Positions 19,597 through 30,999 are shown, counted from the stretch's first letter. The stretch: DNA of 64,000 bases from Symbiodinium natans (GCA_905221605.1 CAJNDS010002219.1:292501-356500); one strand, 5' to 3'. The notes: generated by a model from the letters alone, not told the origin. A program made the numbers and translations.

Positions 19597-19820
19597 CCTG
19601 AATGTTCATGGGTACTTGTAAGTGGGGGTTATATGTACCCCGGTAGGGTTCTAACCATAGCGAACCTACTTGTATCCCCACTTGGAGGTTCATGGTACTT
19701 CTTAACCAATCATAACTGTACGTATACCTGTACTTCGAACCATATTAGGGCACTTAAGGGGCTTGCATGTGGGTGCTAAGTACAGCTAGAATTGGTTAAT
19801 AAGTACCATGAACCTCCAAG
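19597..19820. mobile_element. Family-1 element (19681-19820) next to a partial family-1 copy
   Basis: A full palindromic copy with CTTGGAGGTTCATGG ends sits beside a truncated, diverged copy sharing its right part (19597-19680). Confidence 0.8.
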
Positions 19821-19995
19821 TACTGATCAGTACCCCTGAACCTCCAAAGAAGGCAGGCCGGGGGAACTGGTGGTCAGGTGCTTTTGATGCCGGGCTGGGG
19901 CTTGGCTGCGCAATACTGAGCTCTACGAGTTTGGGTGCGTTGCAACGGCGAAAGGCACTAAGTGAAATGCACCCGGTCTGCCAAGTACGCACGTG

Positions 19996-20068
19996 CCCTA
20001 AACCCTAAACCCTAAACCCTAAACCCTAAACCCTAAACCCTAAACCCTAAACCCTAAACCCTAAACCC
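19996..20068 (-). repeat. Interstitial telomere-type block (CCCTAAA)n
   Basis: About ten perfect CCCTAAA units. Confidence 0.95.
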
Positions 20069-20350
20069 ATCCTGGCTGCGGCTGCAAGTTCACCAGCTTT
20101 CGCGAAGCTCTACCCTTTCTGATCCAACAAGTTGGAACATAAAGAGCACATGCGGTGTTTTCCCCAAACAGGGGTACCATGGGGTACCCCTTTTATACCC
20201 GAAATAGAATAGTCCCTTGTGCCTATGCAGGCGACGCAGCAGGGTGCACCACAGCGCCGTAAAGCCGTAAACCCGAATTAAACCCCAAAACCGCTAAACG
20301 CTTAACCCTCAACCCTCAACCCTCAACCCTAAACCCTAAACCCTAACCCT

Positions 20351-20830
20351 CAAACCGCAAGAGCCAAGTGGAGTCCTCTTGCTTCTCAGCCACATCTCCG
20401 GCACCTGTCACTGGTCCCTAAACCTCCGAACCCGCTCATTTCAGAAGAATCCCCCGATCACGTAGGTGATCCCCATATCATCCAAAGACCCCAACCTAGC
20501 TTAGCCACGGGGTTTTGGAGGCTCTGATGTGTGGCGTCAGCCCTCCGCGTCTGCGGCCTTCATCTTTTCACAATGCGGCTGCGCAAAGTCGGAGCCTTTC
20601 ACTAGCAGTGGGGGGTTGCTGTCCAGTTGCATGTTCTGGTCCCTGAGTGGGGGGACGGGGGGGGGGGCGGGGGGTTTCCGATGTCCTGTAAATTTCACTT
20701 GATGAGGGACCACAGGTCAGAGACCCCTGGAGAAGCGTAGGGAGCCACGCTCCCTTGGCTGCTGAGGTGCGTGGACAGGGGTACATGGCAAAGCTGCTTA
20801 GGGTTTGGGGCTTAGGGTTTCTAGGATGGC
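20351..20830. other. Unique 480-bp stretch, no firm gene
   Basis: An 88-codon minus frame (20568-20834) is Pro/Ser-rich and partly spans TTTAGGG repeat. Neither strand gives convincing splice sites. Confidence 0.35.
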
Positions 20831-21017
20831 CCAAAGAGCCAATTGAAAAATCTTGGTAAATATGATCCTCTTAAACCCGATAAAGGAAAATATTATACAA
20901 TGTTCCAAGGGCCTGTCTAGGTCCAGGGTCTAGGGTTGAGCTGCTGCCTGAAGTAAGCTTCTCCCATCCCCGTTGCACCTGCAGCCACTGAATTGCCCTA
21001 GGTAAGGACTACCAGAA

Positions 21018-21158
21018 GACCCTAAACCCTAAACACTAAACTCCCTAAACCCTAAACTCCCTAAACCCTAAACCCTAAATCCCAAACTCCCTAAACCCTA
21101 AACCCTAAACCCTAAACCCTAAACCCTAAACCCTAAACCCTGAACCCTGAACCCTAAA
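21018..21158 (-). repeat. Interstitial telomere-type block (CCCTAAA)n
   Basis: CCCTAAA run with ACTCCCTAAA variants at the left. Confidence 0.92.
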
Positions 21159-21285
21159 CCGCGTAGTAAGGCACATGCGTAGCTCTTTTGAAGAGCCTCG
21201 TCCATCGTGGCAACGGGTCTCTGACAAGGGTTTGGGGTTTAGGGTTTAGGGCAAGTTTAGGGTTTAGGGTTTAGGGTTTGGGGTT

Positions 21286-21684
21286 CGCAACATTTTCCAA
21301 GACCATGCAGAACATGCAGAGACTCGAGCGGACCCAATGTGGGACAAGCCGAAAGGGCTTCAGTGTGACGCGATGCACAATGCGCCATCGTCGATGTCGC
21401 GGCGGAAAACTTTCTGCGGTGAGACTGATGACTACTCGTTTCGTGCATCTTCAAAAGATGCGACCCTCACGACGCCTCACTAAAATAACTGTAAAGTCGA
21501 GGGACGAAAGCAGAGGGCCAAGCACTATACGCCACCTTGCCGTGATTCGGAGTTTGCTAGCCCAATCAAAAGACACTAGGAGAGTGAACTCGACTTCCTC
21601 TGACAGAGGCCTCGGCGGATCATTGGACCAACTTCAAAAAGAAGGAGTTGCCGGATCATCACGGCTCCTGCCAGACAAGAACCA
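21286..21684. other. Unique stretch with an uncertain open frame
   Basis: A plus frame is open for about 130 codons but is compositionally odd (Arg/Ser/Thr-rich), and an overlapping minus frame is also open. It ends at the family-7 element. Coding status is undecided. Confidence 0.3.
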
Positions 21685-21781
21685 TTGGGTAGTTGTCCAA
21701 ATTAGGGTTCCTCTTGGGGCCCGAATTATACGGGTATATCGGGGGCCTAAAAACGGGACCCTAATTTAAAGAACTACGGGA
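21685..21781. mobile_element. Family-7 inverted-repeat element
   Basis: TTGGGTAGTTGTCCAAATTA at the left mirrors TAATTTAAAGAACTACGGG at the right. A second copy is at 50410-50516. Confidence 0.7.
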
Positions 21782-21989
21782 ACAGAGAACAGAAATCCTC
21801 GCAATCAGATTCTGTCATCTGCAAAAGGCGCTACTGACGCAACCGGCGCTGAAAGAGACAGAAAAGCTGTGCGGTGCTGGACACTCAAGTACTTGGAGGT
21901 TCATGGTTGTTTATACGTAGCAATACAAGTCGGGTAAGTGTGATCATTACATGGTCAGACTGCTGCATACAGAGAAAACTACACAGTGC

Positions 21990-22205
21990 GTCGGCAGCAC
22001 CATGTAAGTTGCACGGCATGGGAATACTATGTAAGCACAGGAAGGGGATGCTAGCACGATGTAAGCGCGCACAATGCAAGAGGCACCATGTAAGCACAGC
22101 ATATGCATTACGTAAGCATCATGAAAGCACAATGCAAGCACCAGGCAAACACCATGTGAGCAACATGCAAGCACTTTAGGAGCACCATGTGAGTACCACG
22201 TAAAG
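21990..22205 (+). repeat. Minisatellite with CATGTAAGCAC-like unit
   Basis: About a dozen imperfect ~15-bp units (CACCATGTAAGCACA and variants). Confidence 0.75.
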
Positions 22206-22904
22206 CAGCCGCACCTGCTCCTGTGTTGAGAACATCTTGTTCCGAAAAATCCGACTGATGACGACCTCCCAACTTCTGCACGCATGCACATGTGAGCCTT
22301 GAATGATGGAGCTCAAAAAGCTTTGTTGACACCGTAACGATGCCAGACGACCAGTCACCAGCAGCTAGCCCGGACAAGCCTCCAAAACCCCTTTGAGGAA
22401 TATGTGAAGTACAGCCTAAACGCTAAGCCCTAAACCCTGCACCCGAAACCCTAAACCCCTGAAAGCATACGTTAAGGAAAGCTTGGAGGTTCCGGGACCA
22501 CCACCACTCCCCCCCCCCCCCTCTGACTGCCTCTCTCCATGCCTGCGATGTGACTCGCCAGTCTGGGCCGTGCTTTGTACAGGTTTCGGGGCTTAGGGCT
22601 TAGAATTTAAGGTCTAGGGTTTAGGGCTTAGGGTTTAGGCTTTAGGGCTTCGGGTTTAATTAGGGTTTAGGGTTTAGAGTTCAGGGGTTTAGGGACCACA
22701 AACTGAGCACGGGGGTCAGAAGCATTCAAGGCACATCTCTCCAACCTTCACCATGCAGGTATAACCCTAAACCCCAAACCTCAAACATCCCTAAAACCCA
22801 AACCCCAAGCATCCCTAAACCGCTGGTTTAGGCAAGAGTAGTCGAGCCAAGCTGAGAGAAGGGCCAGTCTTCGTAGACTTCTGGCATGGCCGCCTCACCG
22901 TTAC

Positions 22905-23235
22905 GGTTTCGGGATTTTTGGTTTAGGGGTTGGGGTTTGGGGTTTAGGGATTAGGGTTTGGGGCTTGGGTTTGGGGTTTGGGGTTTGGGGTTTGGGGCTT
23001 GAGGTTGAGGGTTTGGGGTTTGGGTTTGGGGTTGGGGTTTAGGGTTTATGGTTTGGGGTTTGGGGTCTAGGGTTTGGGGTTTCGGGTTTCGGGTTTGGGG
23101 TTTGGGGTTTTGGGCTTGGGGTTTCGGGTTAGGGGCTTGGGGCTTGGGGCTTGGGGTTTAGGGTTTAGGGTTTGGGGTTTAGGGTTCGAGGTTTGGGGAT
23201 TGGGGGTTTGGGGGTTTAGGCTTGAGGTTGAGGGC
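22905..23235 (+). repeat. Degenerate TTTAGGG/TTTGGGG block
   Basis: The G-rich block is dominated by TTTGGGG variants and meets a CCCTAAA block head-to-head at about 23235. Confidence 0.9.
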
Positions 23236-23309
23236 CAAACCCTAAACCCGAAATACCCTAAACCCTAAACCCTAAACCCTAAACCCTAAACCCTAAACCC
23301 TAAACCCTG
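23236..23309 (-). repeat. Interstitial telomere-type block (CCCTAAA)n
   Basis: Begins immediately after the TTTGGGG block with no unique spacer. Confidence 0.93.
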
Positions 23310-23312
23310 AAC

Positions 23313-23412
23313 AAGCTGGGGGGAGGGGGGGGGGGGGGCCTGGCCTGCAAGACTTGGGCTTGCATTTGGCGCAGGTCCTGCAAGCTGCAAGAGGCATTGG
23401 CGAACGAAACGG
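23313..23412 (-). CDS. Candidate internal exon, Gln-rich helix with a proline end
   Basis: Minus strand: CCCTAGACTCTACAAAG| acceptor, then a frame encoding VSFANASCSLQDLRQMQAQ and a short continuation. A C-run (polyproline) follows before CAGCTT|GTTCAGGG and TTTAGGG repeat. The homopolymer makes the exact end uncertain. Confidence 0.4.
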
Positions 23413-23858
23413 CTTTGTAGAGTCTAGGGTTTAGGGTTTAGGGTTTAGGGCTTAGGGCTCAGGGCTCAGGGCTCAGGGTTTAGGATTAGGGTTTAGGGTT
23501 TAGGGTTTCGGGTTTAGGGCTCAGGGTTTTCAGGGTTTAGGGTTTTGATCTATTGGGCTGAAGGTGGGCGAGGCTGTTCCCAGCTAAGTCACGCGGTCAG
23601 GCCCAGAGACAGGCCTCCCTTCTAGCCTGTGCCTGCTGGACCTTCTGCCCTAAACCCTAAACCCTAAACCCTAAACCCTAAACCCTAAACCCTAAACCCT
23701 AAACCCTACACCACGACCTCTGGAAGAGATCCTGATACATTGGGGCCCATGGGTTGCGTATGGAGAAAAACCAGAAGGCACATATCCCAAGAAGGATCGG
23801 ACCCCTATGAAACCTGCGGATCTAGATCGCACTCTGCTCCTTCAAGATCCTGCTTCTA

Positions 23859-23970
23859 CTTGGAGATTCATGGGTACTTAGAAGTAGAGTGATAAGCAGG
23901 GTAACTATGGTTATAACCTTGTTTGCGGTACCTATATATCCCTGCTTATAAGTACCCAGGAACCTCCAAG
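23859..23970. mobile_element. Family-1 element (short subtype)
   Basis: CTTGGAGATTCATGGG to CCCAGGAACCTCCAAG with TA on both sides. The interior GGGTAACTATGGTTATAACC defines a subtype shared with 30234, 43124, 44141 and 50710. Confidence 0.85.
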
Positions 23971-24125
23971 TAGACATCCGCACTAGAGGCATTCGCCTAC
24001 AATATCGAGTGCCCTTGCACACCCTGCAACGAAGGGCTCCCCGAAGATTCTGGAGCCCCTAATCTCCGAAAGGCCCATAAACCCTAAACCCCTAAACGCC
24101 CTAAACCCTAAACCCTAAACCCTAA

Positions 24126-24238
24126 ACGCCCGACACCCTGTCCTTCTGGTGCTGCGCCTGGGCCTGCTGGGCTTGCTGGGCCTGCTGGGCCTGCGCCTGC
24201 TGAGCCAGCGGCACCTGTGGTGGCGCCTTCCGAACTTC
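24126..24238 (-). CDS. Candidate exon, Gln/Ala-rich
   Basis: Between a CCCTAAA block and a TTTAGGG block a minus frame encodes PLAQQAQAQQAQQAQQAQAQ, a Gln/Ala repeat with many synonymous codon changes (CAG, GCG, GCC, GCA). Possible acceptors are AAACCGAAG| and CCACCACAG|; the donor is uncertain. Confidence 0.45.
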
Positions 24239-24543
24239 GGTTTAGGGTTTAAGGTTTAGGGTTTAGGGTGTAGGGTTTAGGGTTGGTTTAGGGTTTAGGG
24301 TTTAGGGTTTAGGGTTTAGGGTTTAGGGTTTAGGGTTTAGGGTTTAGGGTTTAGGGTTTAGGCTTTAGGGTTTAGGGTTTAGGGTTTAGGGTTTAGGGTT
24401 TAGGGTTTAGGGTTTAGGGTTTAGGGTTTAGGGTTTAGGGTTTAGGGTTTAGGGTTTAGGGTTTAGGGTTTAGGGTTTAGGGTTTAGGGCTTAGGGCTTA
24501 GGGCTTAGGGTTTAGGGTTTAGGGTTTAGGGTTTAGGGTTTAG
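24239..24543 (+). repeat. Telomere-type block (TTTAGGG)n, ~300 bp
   Basis: More than forty units, nearly perfect. Confidence 0.96.
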
Positions 24544-24799
24544 CCCAAACCTCCCAATCCAAGGGCCAAGAGCTTCAGATCCTTCTTCGGTCAATTTCAT
24601 CATATCCCCCCGAAGGCTTCGCTGAACGGAGCAGCCTCATAAACCCTAAACCCTAAACCCTAAACCCTAAAGGTGGTATAGGGTCGGCAGTATGTTGGCC
24701 CGCGTGCGGCGGAGGCCCGGCGGAGTGTTGGCAGTCAGAGTGCTTTCTTCAGCGACTTCGGCAAGGCTGGGACAACTGCAGGGCACCTACACCTGCACG

Positions 24800-24935
24800 A
24801 GACCCCCTGCTACCCCCTACTACACACTACGACCTCCTGCTACCCCCAAACGACCCCCTACGACCCCCTACTACCCCCCTAATTACTACCCCGTACCACC
24901 CCCAACTACCCCCTACGACCCCCTACGACGATGAA
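24800..24935 (+). repeat. Minisatellite ACGACCCCCT/ACTACCCCCT
   Basis: Ten-base units repeat across about 135 bp. Confidence 0.7.
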
Positions 24936-25682
24936 AACCAGCCCCCAGCCTGCTGTATTGCCTGCACTTGATGCACTTGCTGCTGCATGACACCTGGGCG
25001 CAGCGAGGCTTCTTATGCATAGCTGAGCCAGGCGAGCCCTGAGAGCATGAACCTCCACAAGAGGCTTGAAACAACCTGCAGTCCTACCTAAGCCCCCCAT
25101 CCGCCCACCAAGTCGTGCAACGCTACATCCTGGCGTCCTCAACAAGTGAACTGCAAACCCCAAAAGCAAAGCTCAAAAACTCCGAGCCGCAAAGACAGAA
25201 TCTGGTTGTGCCACGGTGTATAGAAACCCTAAACATCTCTAAACCCCAAACCCCTGCACCCCTACACCCCTACACCCCTACACCCCTACACCCCTACACC
25301 CCTAAACCCTAAACCCCCTAAACCCTAGTCAGGCTCTCCGCTCATCCTTGGAGTACCGCGTTTGTACCGTAAATCCAGCATCCGGGGCGTGTGGTGAGCA
25401 GAAAGAGCTCGTATCAACAGGATTAGGGTCCAGGGTCTACGGTTTAGGGTTCAGGGTGTAGGGTTTAGGCTTTAGGGTTTAGGGTTCAGGGCTGATCATG
25501 GCGGATCAACCCGACAAATGGACTTGATGCTGGATTTACCACACAAGAGGGGTGTTTAGAGTCCTGCACGCCGGGCTTGAAGGGCTTTTCCATCAAGTCG
25601 GAAACCACCTCAGACCCTGGAATCCCACCGAAAAGCCGCCCTAAACCCTAAACACAAAAAACACTAAACTCTTCTGGCTTAC

Positions 25683-26291
25683 CAGGTAGGGCTGCCGCCT
25701 TGCATCGGTTGTGGCCCCTGCTGGTTGGCCATCATGTACGGCATTGGCGCCTGTTGAGGGTTTAGGATTTTAGGGTTTAGGGTTTAGGGTTTAGGGTTTA
25801 GGGTTTAGGGTTTAGGGTTCAGTGCCTTCTTGCCTCTGGCGCGTAGTCCCTGGTTTACCGATGTGCCAAACTGGGTGTTCGCTCTCTCCACGCCTTTCTG
25901 GGGAAGGCCAACGTCACCCGTAGCCGCTGATGCATTCTGAGACACTCGGCTTCAGAGCATCCGGCGATTTAAGCCCTACTACGGCAACTCTCCCCAAGAC
26001 AGCTCACGAAAGGCCTGCCCAGCTGGACTCAGAATCGTCTGCGGCACGAGCATCATCACGGGGACGACGTTGCCTGCACCAAAACCCGTAACCCGAAACC
26101 CTAAACCCTGAACCCTAAACCCTAAACCCTAAACCCTAAACCCTAAACCCTAAACCCTAAACCCTAAACCCTAAACCCTAAACCCTAAACCCTAAACCCT
26201 AAACCCTAAACCCTAAACCCTAAACCCTAAACCAAGCCACGGGCGGGCCTTGCTGTGGAAGGTTGACGGGCGCCATTGCTCGTCCTCGGAC
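25683..26291 (-). CDS. Candidate four-exon gene segment, Gln/Met/Pro-rich
   Basis: Minus-strand exons 26291-26233, 26073-26008, 25926-25859 and 25750-25683 join in one frame with GT-AG introns. The first intron, 26232-26074, is almost entirely telomere repeat: it begins GTTTAGGG and ends GTTTTGGTGCAG. The third is GTAAAC...CCCTCAACAG with (CCCTAAA)n inside. The last exon ends CCTACCTG|GTAAGC. The peptide includes NVVPVMMLVPQTILSPAGQ, DVGLPQKGVERANTQFGTS and MPYMMANQQGPQPMQGG, a low-complexity regulatory style. No known domain. The GTGAGC donor of the second exon was chosen to keep frame. Confidence 0.5.
26085..26231 (-). repeat. Telomere-type block (CCCTAAA)n within a putative intron
   Basis: About nineteen perfect units between candidate exons 26008-26073 and 26233-26291. 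Confidence 0.95.
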
Positions 26292-26417
26292 CTGGTTTAG
26301 GGTTTAGGGTTTAGGGTTTAGGGTTTAGGGTTTCGGGTTTGGGGTTTAGGGTTTAGGGTTTAGGGTTTAGGGTTTAGGGTTTAGGGTTTAGGGTTTAGGG
26401 TTTAGGGTTTAGGGTTC
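26292..26417 (+). repeat. Telomere-type block (TTTAGGG)n
   Basis: Near-perfect units. On the minus strand the block runs into CCCTAAACCAG|, the acceptor of the exon at 26233-26291. Confidence 0.95.
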
Positions 26418-26486
26418 CCCGGAAGTGAGACAAAGTTTGCGCAGCCGACCGAAGCAGGGAAGCATCCCTGGCAGGCGCCCCTCCTT

Positions 26487-26641
26487 CCAACCCTCAACCC
26501 CTAAACCCTAAACCCTAAACCCTAAACCCTAAACCCTAAACCCTAAACCCTAAACCCTAAACCCTAAACCCTAAACCCTAACCCTAAACCCTAAACCCTA
26601 AACCCTAAACCCTAAACCCTAAACCCTAAACCCTAAACCCC
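26487..26641 (-). repeat. Telomere-type block (CCCTAAA)n
   Basis: Perfect run of about twenty units. Confidence 0.95.
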
Positions 26642-26647
26642 TAAGCC

Positions 26648-26810
26648 TTTCAAACCTTCAAGGACTTCTCGAAATCCGTCAGACCCAGAAGGATTTGCCG
26701 AAAACTTCAGACCCTGAAGAACTCCCCTAGGCCCTTCAGGTACTGAAGGGTTTCCCTAAGCCCTTCAGAAATTGAAGGGCTTCTCCAAAGCCTTCAGACT
26801 AAAGGGTTTT
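26648..26810. repeat. Tandem palindromic units CCTTCAG...TGAAGGG
   Basis: Four imperfect ~40-bp units, each a small hairpin, followed to 27120 by further short direct repeats (GCCACAGTTTTTC twice; AGACCA(A/G)GAG twice). Confidence 0.65.
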
Positions 26811-27120
26811 TCCTAAATAAGTCAAAAAAAGCTGAAATTGTATGTATGACATTTGCTTTGAAAAAACAGTTGAAGCAGTCATGCCTCAAAAAAAAGCCCA
26901 CATGGTGCAGTTTACTTAAACTTGCATGCAGGCCACAGTTTTTCCAACTCATTTAAACCTTCAAACTCTAAACCCTTAACCCGCCACAGTTTTTCATTCA
27001 TTTAAACCTTTGCTGCACAAACGGTTGTCCAAAGGCTGTTTGTCGACAGAGGCGGGAGCAGATTTTGTTTAGACCAAGAGCTTCTGACCCCTTGAAAAAG
27101 TCCAGCCCTCAGACCAGGAG

Positions 27121-27238
27121 ATTTTGACCCTTTTAGGGTTTAGGGTTTAGGGTTTAGGGTTTAGGGTTTAGGGTTTAGGGTTTAGGGTTTAGGGTTTAGG
27201 GTTTAGGGTTTAGGGTTTAGGGTTTAGGGTTTAGGGTT
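27121..27238 (+). repeat. Telomere-type block (TTTAGGG)n
   Basis: Perfect run of about seventeen units. Confidence 0.96.
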
Positions 27239-27401
27239 ATATGGGGGTTTACGAAAACAGGGGACCCCAATATGGATCCCACATAGTATATATACCCTTG
27301 CAATAAGGACCCACAGAAGGTACTTTCGGCAACTCCCAGATAAGGGCCCAAGCTTCAAGCCAAGAGCGCTTGACCCCTTGAGGGGACCAGCCGTGGTTTT
27401 A

Positions 27402-27541
27402 CTTGGAGGTTCATGGTACTTATTAACCAATTATAACTGTACTTCTAACTGTACTTATAACCATATTAGGGCACTGAAGGGGCTTATAAGTGGGTTATAA
27501 GTACAGTTACAATTGGTTCATAAGTACCACGAACCTCCAAG
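27402..27541. mobile_element. Family-1 element, best-preserved copy
   Basis: 140 bp, CTTGGAGGTTCATGG termini (one mismatch), TA duplicated on both sides, palindromic interior with AACCAATTATAACTGTACTT. Confidence 0.9.
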
Positions 27542-27804
27542 TAGGGCTTCACCTCTGCAGGATCGACGACGATTTGCTTGCGAATACACCCTAAACCCTA
27601 AACCCTAAACCCTGAACCCTAAACCCTAAACCCTAGACCCTAAACCACTCTCATGCTATGACTTTCTGCAGCTTCGCTTCGAAAACCCCAGGCTTGCAGA
27701 AAGGCTCTTGCTTGGGGGCTCGCGTACTACCACATGAGAAAATATTGGCCGCCCCCCCCCCCCCCCTCGTCCCTCCCCCCCCACACCCCCATCCTCCCCC
27801 ACCA

Positions 27805-27850
27805 CAATCCCTATTAAGGACTGCTAGTATAGGGGGCCGAACATCCCAAT
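27805..27850. mobile_element. Family-2 element, right half only
   Basis: ATCCCTATTAAGGACTGCTAGTA then GAACATCCCAA matches the right half of 47535-47638. Confidence 0.6.
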
Positions 27851-28426
27851 CCCTAAACCCTAAACCCTAAACCCTAAACGCTAAACCCTAAACCCCCTGA
27901 ACCGCAACTCCTGTCTCCCCGCCTGGTCCATGGTGGTGCAGCGCCGGTTCGGCCCAAACTGCAGAAGAAGCGCAGCATTGAAGTGGGCATCTCCCCAAAT
28001 GGGGGTCAGGGTTTAGGGTTTAGGGTGTAGGGTTTAGGGTTTAGGGTTGGGGTTTAGGGTTTGAAGTTTTGGGGGACCTGATTAGGGGTCTGTATGTTCA
28101 AGAAAATCCCACTAGCTGGGGTTTCTTTAGGGGTCTTTTAAACCCCTAAATAGGATAGAACCCCATCAAAGGGACTCCAAGACAAGGTGCCCCAATTTTC
28201 GGAAACCCCCAGGCGGACTCGTCAACTAGATGAAGGGCTGTTTACGGTCCAGTTCTTCGGTCAACCAGGTGAAGTTTTTTTTTGGGGTTTAGGGTTTAGG
28301 GTTTAGGGTTTGGGGTTTGGGGTTTAGGGTTTAGGGCTTAGGGGTTTTAAGTCTTGAAGGCCACCTGAAACCCCGCTGCAAAAACGAGGCCCCGGCCGCA
28401 GCGTCATCTGAGGCTCCGGAGGTGCC

Positions 28427-28935
28427 TACCATGCCCTTCTGGAACCTCAGGGTTTAGGGTTTAGGGTTGAGGGTTTAGGGTTGAGGGTTTAGGGTTTAGG
28501 GTTCAGGGTTCAGGGTTTAGGGCTTAGGGTTTAGGGTTTAGAGCTTTGGGCTTAGGGTTTAGAGCGTTAGGGGCTTAGGGTGCAGTGCAGGGTTGAACCT
28601 TTCCATGCCCTTCTGAAACTTCAGGAGGTTGTTGAGGTCATGGGCCTAGGGATTCGGGCTTAGGGCCTGGGGCTTAGGGCTTGGGGCTTAGGGCTTGGGG
28701 TTTTCGGGTTTAGGTGTGTAGGGTGTAGGGTTGAAACCTTACCCTGCCCTTCTGAAACCTCAGTTTAGGGTTTAGGGTTTAGGGTTTAGGGTTTAGGGTT
28801 TAGGGTTTAGGGTTTAGGGTTTAGGGTTTAGGGTTTAGGGTTTAGGGTTTAGGGTCTAGGGTCTAGGGTCTAGGGTCTAGGGTTTAGGGTTTAGGGTTTG
28901 GGTTGAAAGCTTAGCATGCCCTTCTGCAACCTCAG
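28427..28935 (+). repeat. Four copies of a 22-bp phrase spaced by TTTAGGG blocks
   Basis: CATGCCCTTCTGAAACCTCA and variants occur near 28430, 28605, 28742 and 28913, each between telomere-type blocks, so the phrase has been amplified together with the repeat. Confidence 0.7.
28763..28900 (+). repeat. Telomere-type block (TTTAGGG)n
   Basis: TTTAGGG run with four TCTAGGG units near the end. Confidence 0.94.
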
Positions 28936-29282
28936 AGGTTTGACGTGGTTACGGCTTATGGCTTAGGGTGTAGGGTTGAATCCTCCTGTTTGAGGTGGCA
29001 AGGTTTTAGGGTTTCTGGGTTTTGAGTTGTGGTTTTGGGGGGCTTCACGCTTTTGGGGGGTGGGGGCTCGCACACCAGTCGCCGCCCCGCCCCCCCCCCC
29101 CCCCCCCAAAAGACCCCACCCCTAAACCCTAAAACGCTCAAACCCTCATCCCTAAAACCCTCCGAAACACTAACCCCAATTAAACCCTGAACCCCACATG
29201 AAAGGCAAAAGCTACGCCCTAAAAAAACCCTTTCAAACCCCAAACCCACAGCCCCCCACACCCCCAAAAGGGAGCCCGTCTT

Positions 29283-29399
29283 CACCCCAGTGCCGAGGTG
29301 CATGGGCTGCGGCGCCATGTAGTTGGAGGAGCCTTCCGAAGCTGAGCCGTTGAGGGAAAAAGTTCTACGGTGGACCGTAAAGTACGCCTCCACGGGCAT
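29283..29399 (-). CDS. Candidate exon
   Basis: A minus frame open over 39 codons includes VEAYFTVHRRTFSLNGSASE and NYMAPQPMHLGTGVKTGS. GGATGGCAG| or CAGAAG| may be the acceptor and GGCACTGGG|GTGAAG the donor. Not recognised. Confidence 0.4.
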
Positions 29400-29550
29400 T
29401 TCCTTCTGCCATCCACCCGAAAACCCTAAACCCTAAACCCTCAACCCTAAACCCCAAACCCTGTTTTGCTGCACAGCTAAACGGGAAGTAGATGAGCGGC
29501 AGGTTTTGAGCGTTGCTTCCTTGAGGTTTCTTCTCTGGCCCATCGGGTTT

Positions 29551-29727
29551 TTAAGTGCAAAGCAGTAGAACCGAAGAGCCAGAACGCCGCGCGCCATGGA
29601 CGGAATAGTCTGGTACAAAATAGATCCATCTCAGATGAGCAAATGCCAACTCCGCAAGCTCCAAGCTTGACAGACCTTTACCAACGCCATCGACACTGCC
29701 TTCTTGGCCCTGAATAATGAACTCGAA
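29551..29727 (-). CDS. Candidate terminal exon with stop codon
   Basis: A 59-codon minus frame ends in TAA and includes EFIIQGQEGSVDGVGKGL and LELAELAFAHLRWIYFVPD. Hydrophobic and aromatic residues are spaced as in a folded protein, but an overlapping minus frame is also open. Upstream is CCCTAAA/TTTAGGG-type repeat. Confidence 0.4.
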   Translation of the reverse strand, partial: FEFIIQGQEGSVDGVGKGLSSLELAELAFAHLRWIYFVPDYSVHGARRSGSSVLLLCT

Positions 29728-29885
29728 CAAACCCTAAACCCCAAACCCTAAGCGTCAAACCCTGAACCACCCACAAGACCGCAAGAAGGGAAAGTGATGC
29801 CTGCAGGTGTCGAGTGCACCCTGTTCCACACCGGGTCCTCCCCCAGGTCGTCTCCACCCGGGTCGTCCTTCACTGAGGCGAAGGG

Positions 29886-29988
29886 GGTTTAGGGTTTAGG
29901 GTTTAGGGTTTAGGGTTTAGGGTTTAGGGTTTAGGGTTTAGGGTTTAGGGTTTAGGGTTTAGGGTTTAGGGTGGGGGGGGGGGGGGGA
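29886..29988 (+). repeat. Telomere-type block (TTTAGGG)n and G-run
   Basis: Perfect units end in a run of about sixteen G. Confidence 0.93.
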
Positions 29989-30233
29989 AGGATTCAGTAG
30001 GGTTTAGGCTTTAGAGGGTGCTTTGGTGCTACTTAGAGATTCATGCGTGGCTATAAGATATATCGTTGATATGCCGGGCAACTCTAGCCGCATGTCCGGT
30101 CATAACCTTGCATGGGGCTCTTGTCACTTCTAACCTCCTATAAACTTTCATTTCGGTGATGAGGATGATGCCGGCTGTGCTTAAAAGTCCTTGTAAGGAA
30201 TAGGGGTTGGGTACCCTATATCCTGTTCGTGTA

Positions 30234-30347
30234 CTTGGAGGATCATTGGTACTCAAGTAGGGATACAAGTAAGTACCGTAGAGAAGGTTATAGACATGGT
30301 TACCTTTCTTAGAACCCTGCTACTGTAAATACCCATGAACCTCCAAG
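30234..30347. mobile_element. Family-1 element (short subtype)
   Basis: CTTGGAGGATCATTGG to CCCATGAACCTCCAAG, TA on both sides. Positions 30030-30230 hold another, more decayed left end of the same family. Confidence 0.8.
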
Positions 30348-30856
30348 TAGACCCTAAACCCTAAACCCAAAACCCTTAACCCTAAACCCTAAACCCTAAA
30401 CCCAAAACCCTAAACCCTAAACCCGAAACCCTAAACCCTGAACCCTGAACCCCAAACCCCAAACCCCAAACCAGGTGCCTGGGGGCACTCCTCCGGCTCG
30501 GACCGCACCGACTCGTTCTTCGGGGGCCGGTCGGCTGCGGTGTCCGCAGTGCTGGCCACGGAGGGCGAGAACTGGTGTTCCATACCTCGCAGCTGCCCGG
30601 GTTTAGGGTGTTAGAGTTCTGCTACCCTGGGTTTAGGGTTCTAGGGTTCTAGGGTATTAGGGCTTTAGGGCTTTAGGGTTTAGGGTTTAGGGTTTAGGGT
30701 TCTAGGGTTTTAGGGTTTAGGGTCTTAGGGCTTAGGGTTTTAGGGTCTAGGGTTTAGGGCTTAGGGCTTCGGGTGTTGAGCAACTCACAGCACAGAGCAC
30801 ACAAAGCTCTCGGACGTCAGCCCTCTTCACTTCCCCAGAGAGAGGCCAAAACCCCT

Positions 30857-30925
30857 TAGCTAAGCAATATTCCTTATAAACCATATAGGGATCCTTAGTA
30901 TGATTTAAGGGATAATACAAACAAA
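30857..30925. repeat. Family-3 repeat
   Basis: AGCAATATTCCTTATAAACC and GGGATCCTTAGTATGATTTA recur at about 32365-32432. Confidence 0.65.
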
Positions 30926-30999
30926 CAACCATAACAAACTCCCAAAGTAACAACACCTTAATTAAGGGTATGTTGGGCTCTTTGGGTCATTCTTCAACT

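Noticed and set aside
23074-23268. Gly/Leu/Phe ORFs such as GFRVWGLGFEVWG, and tails ending NPKP
   Set aside because: Direct translations of TTTAGGG/TTTGGGG or CCCTAAA repeat.
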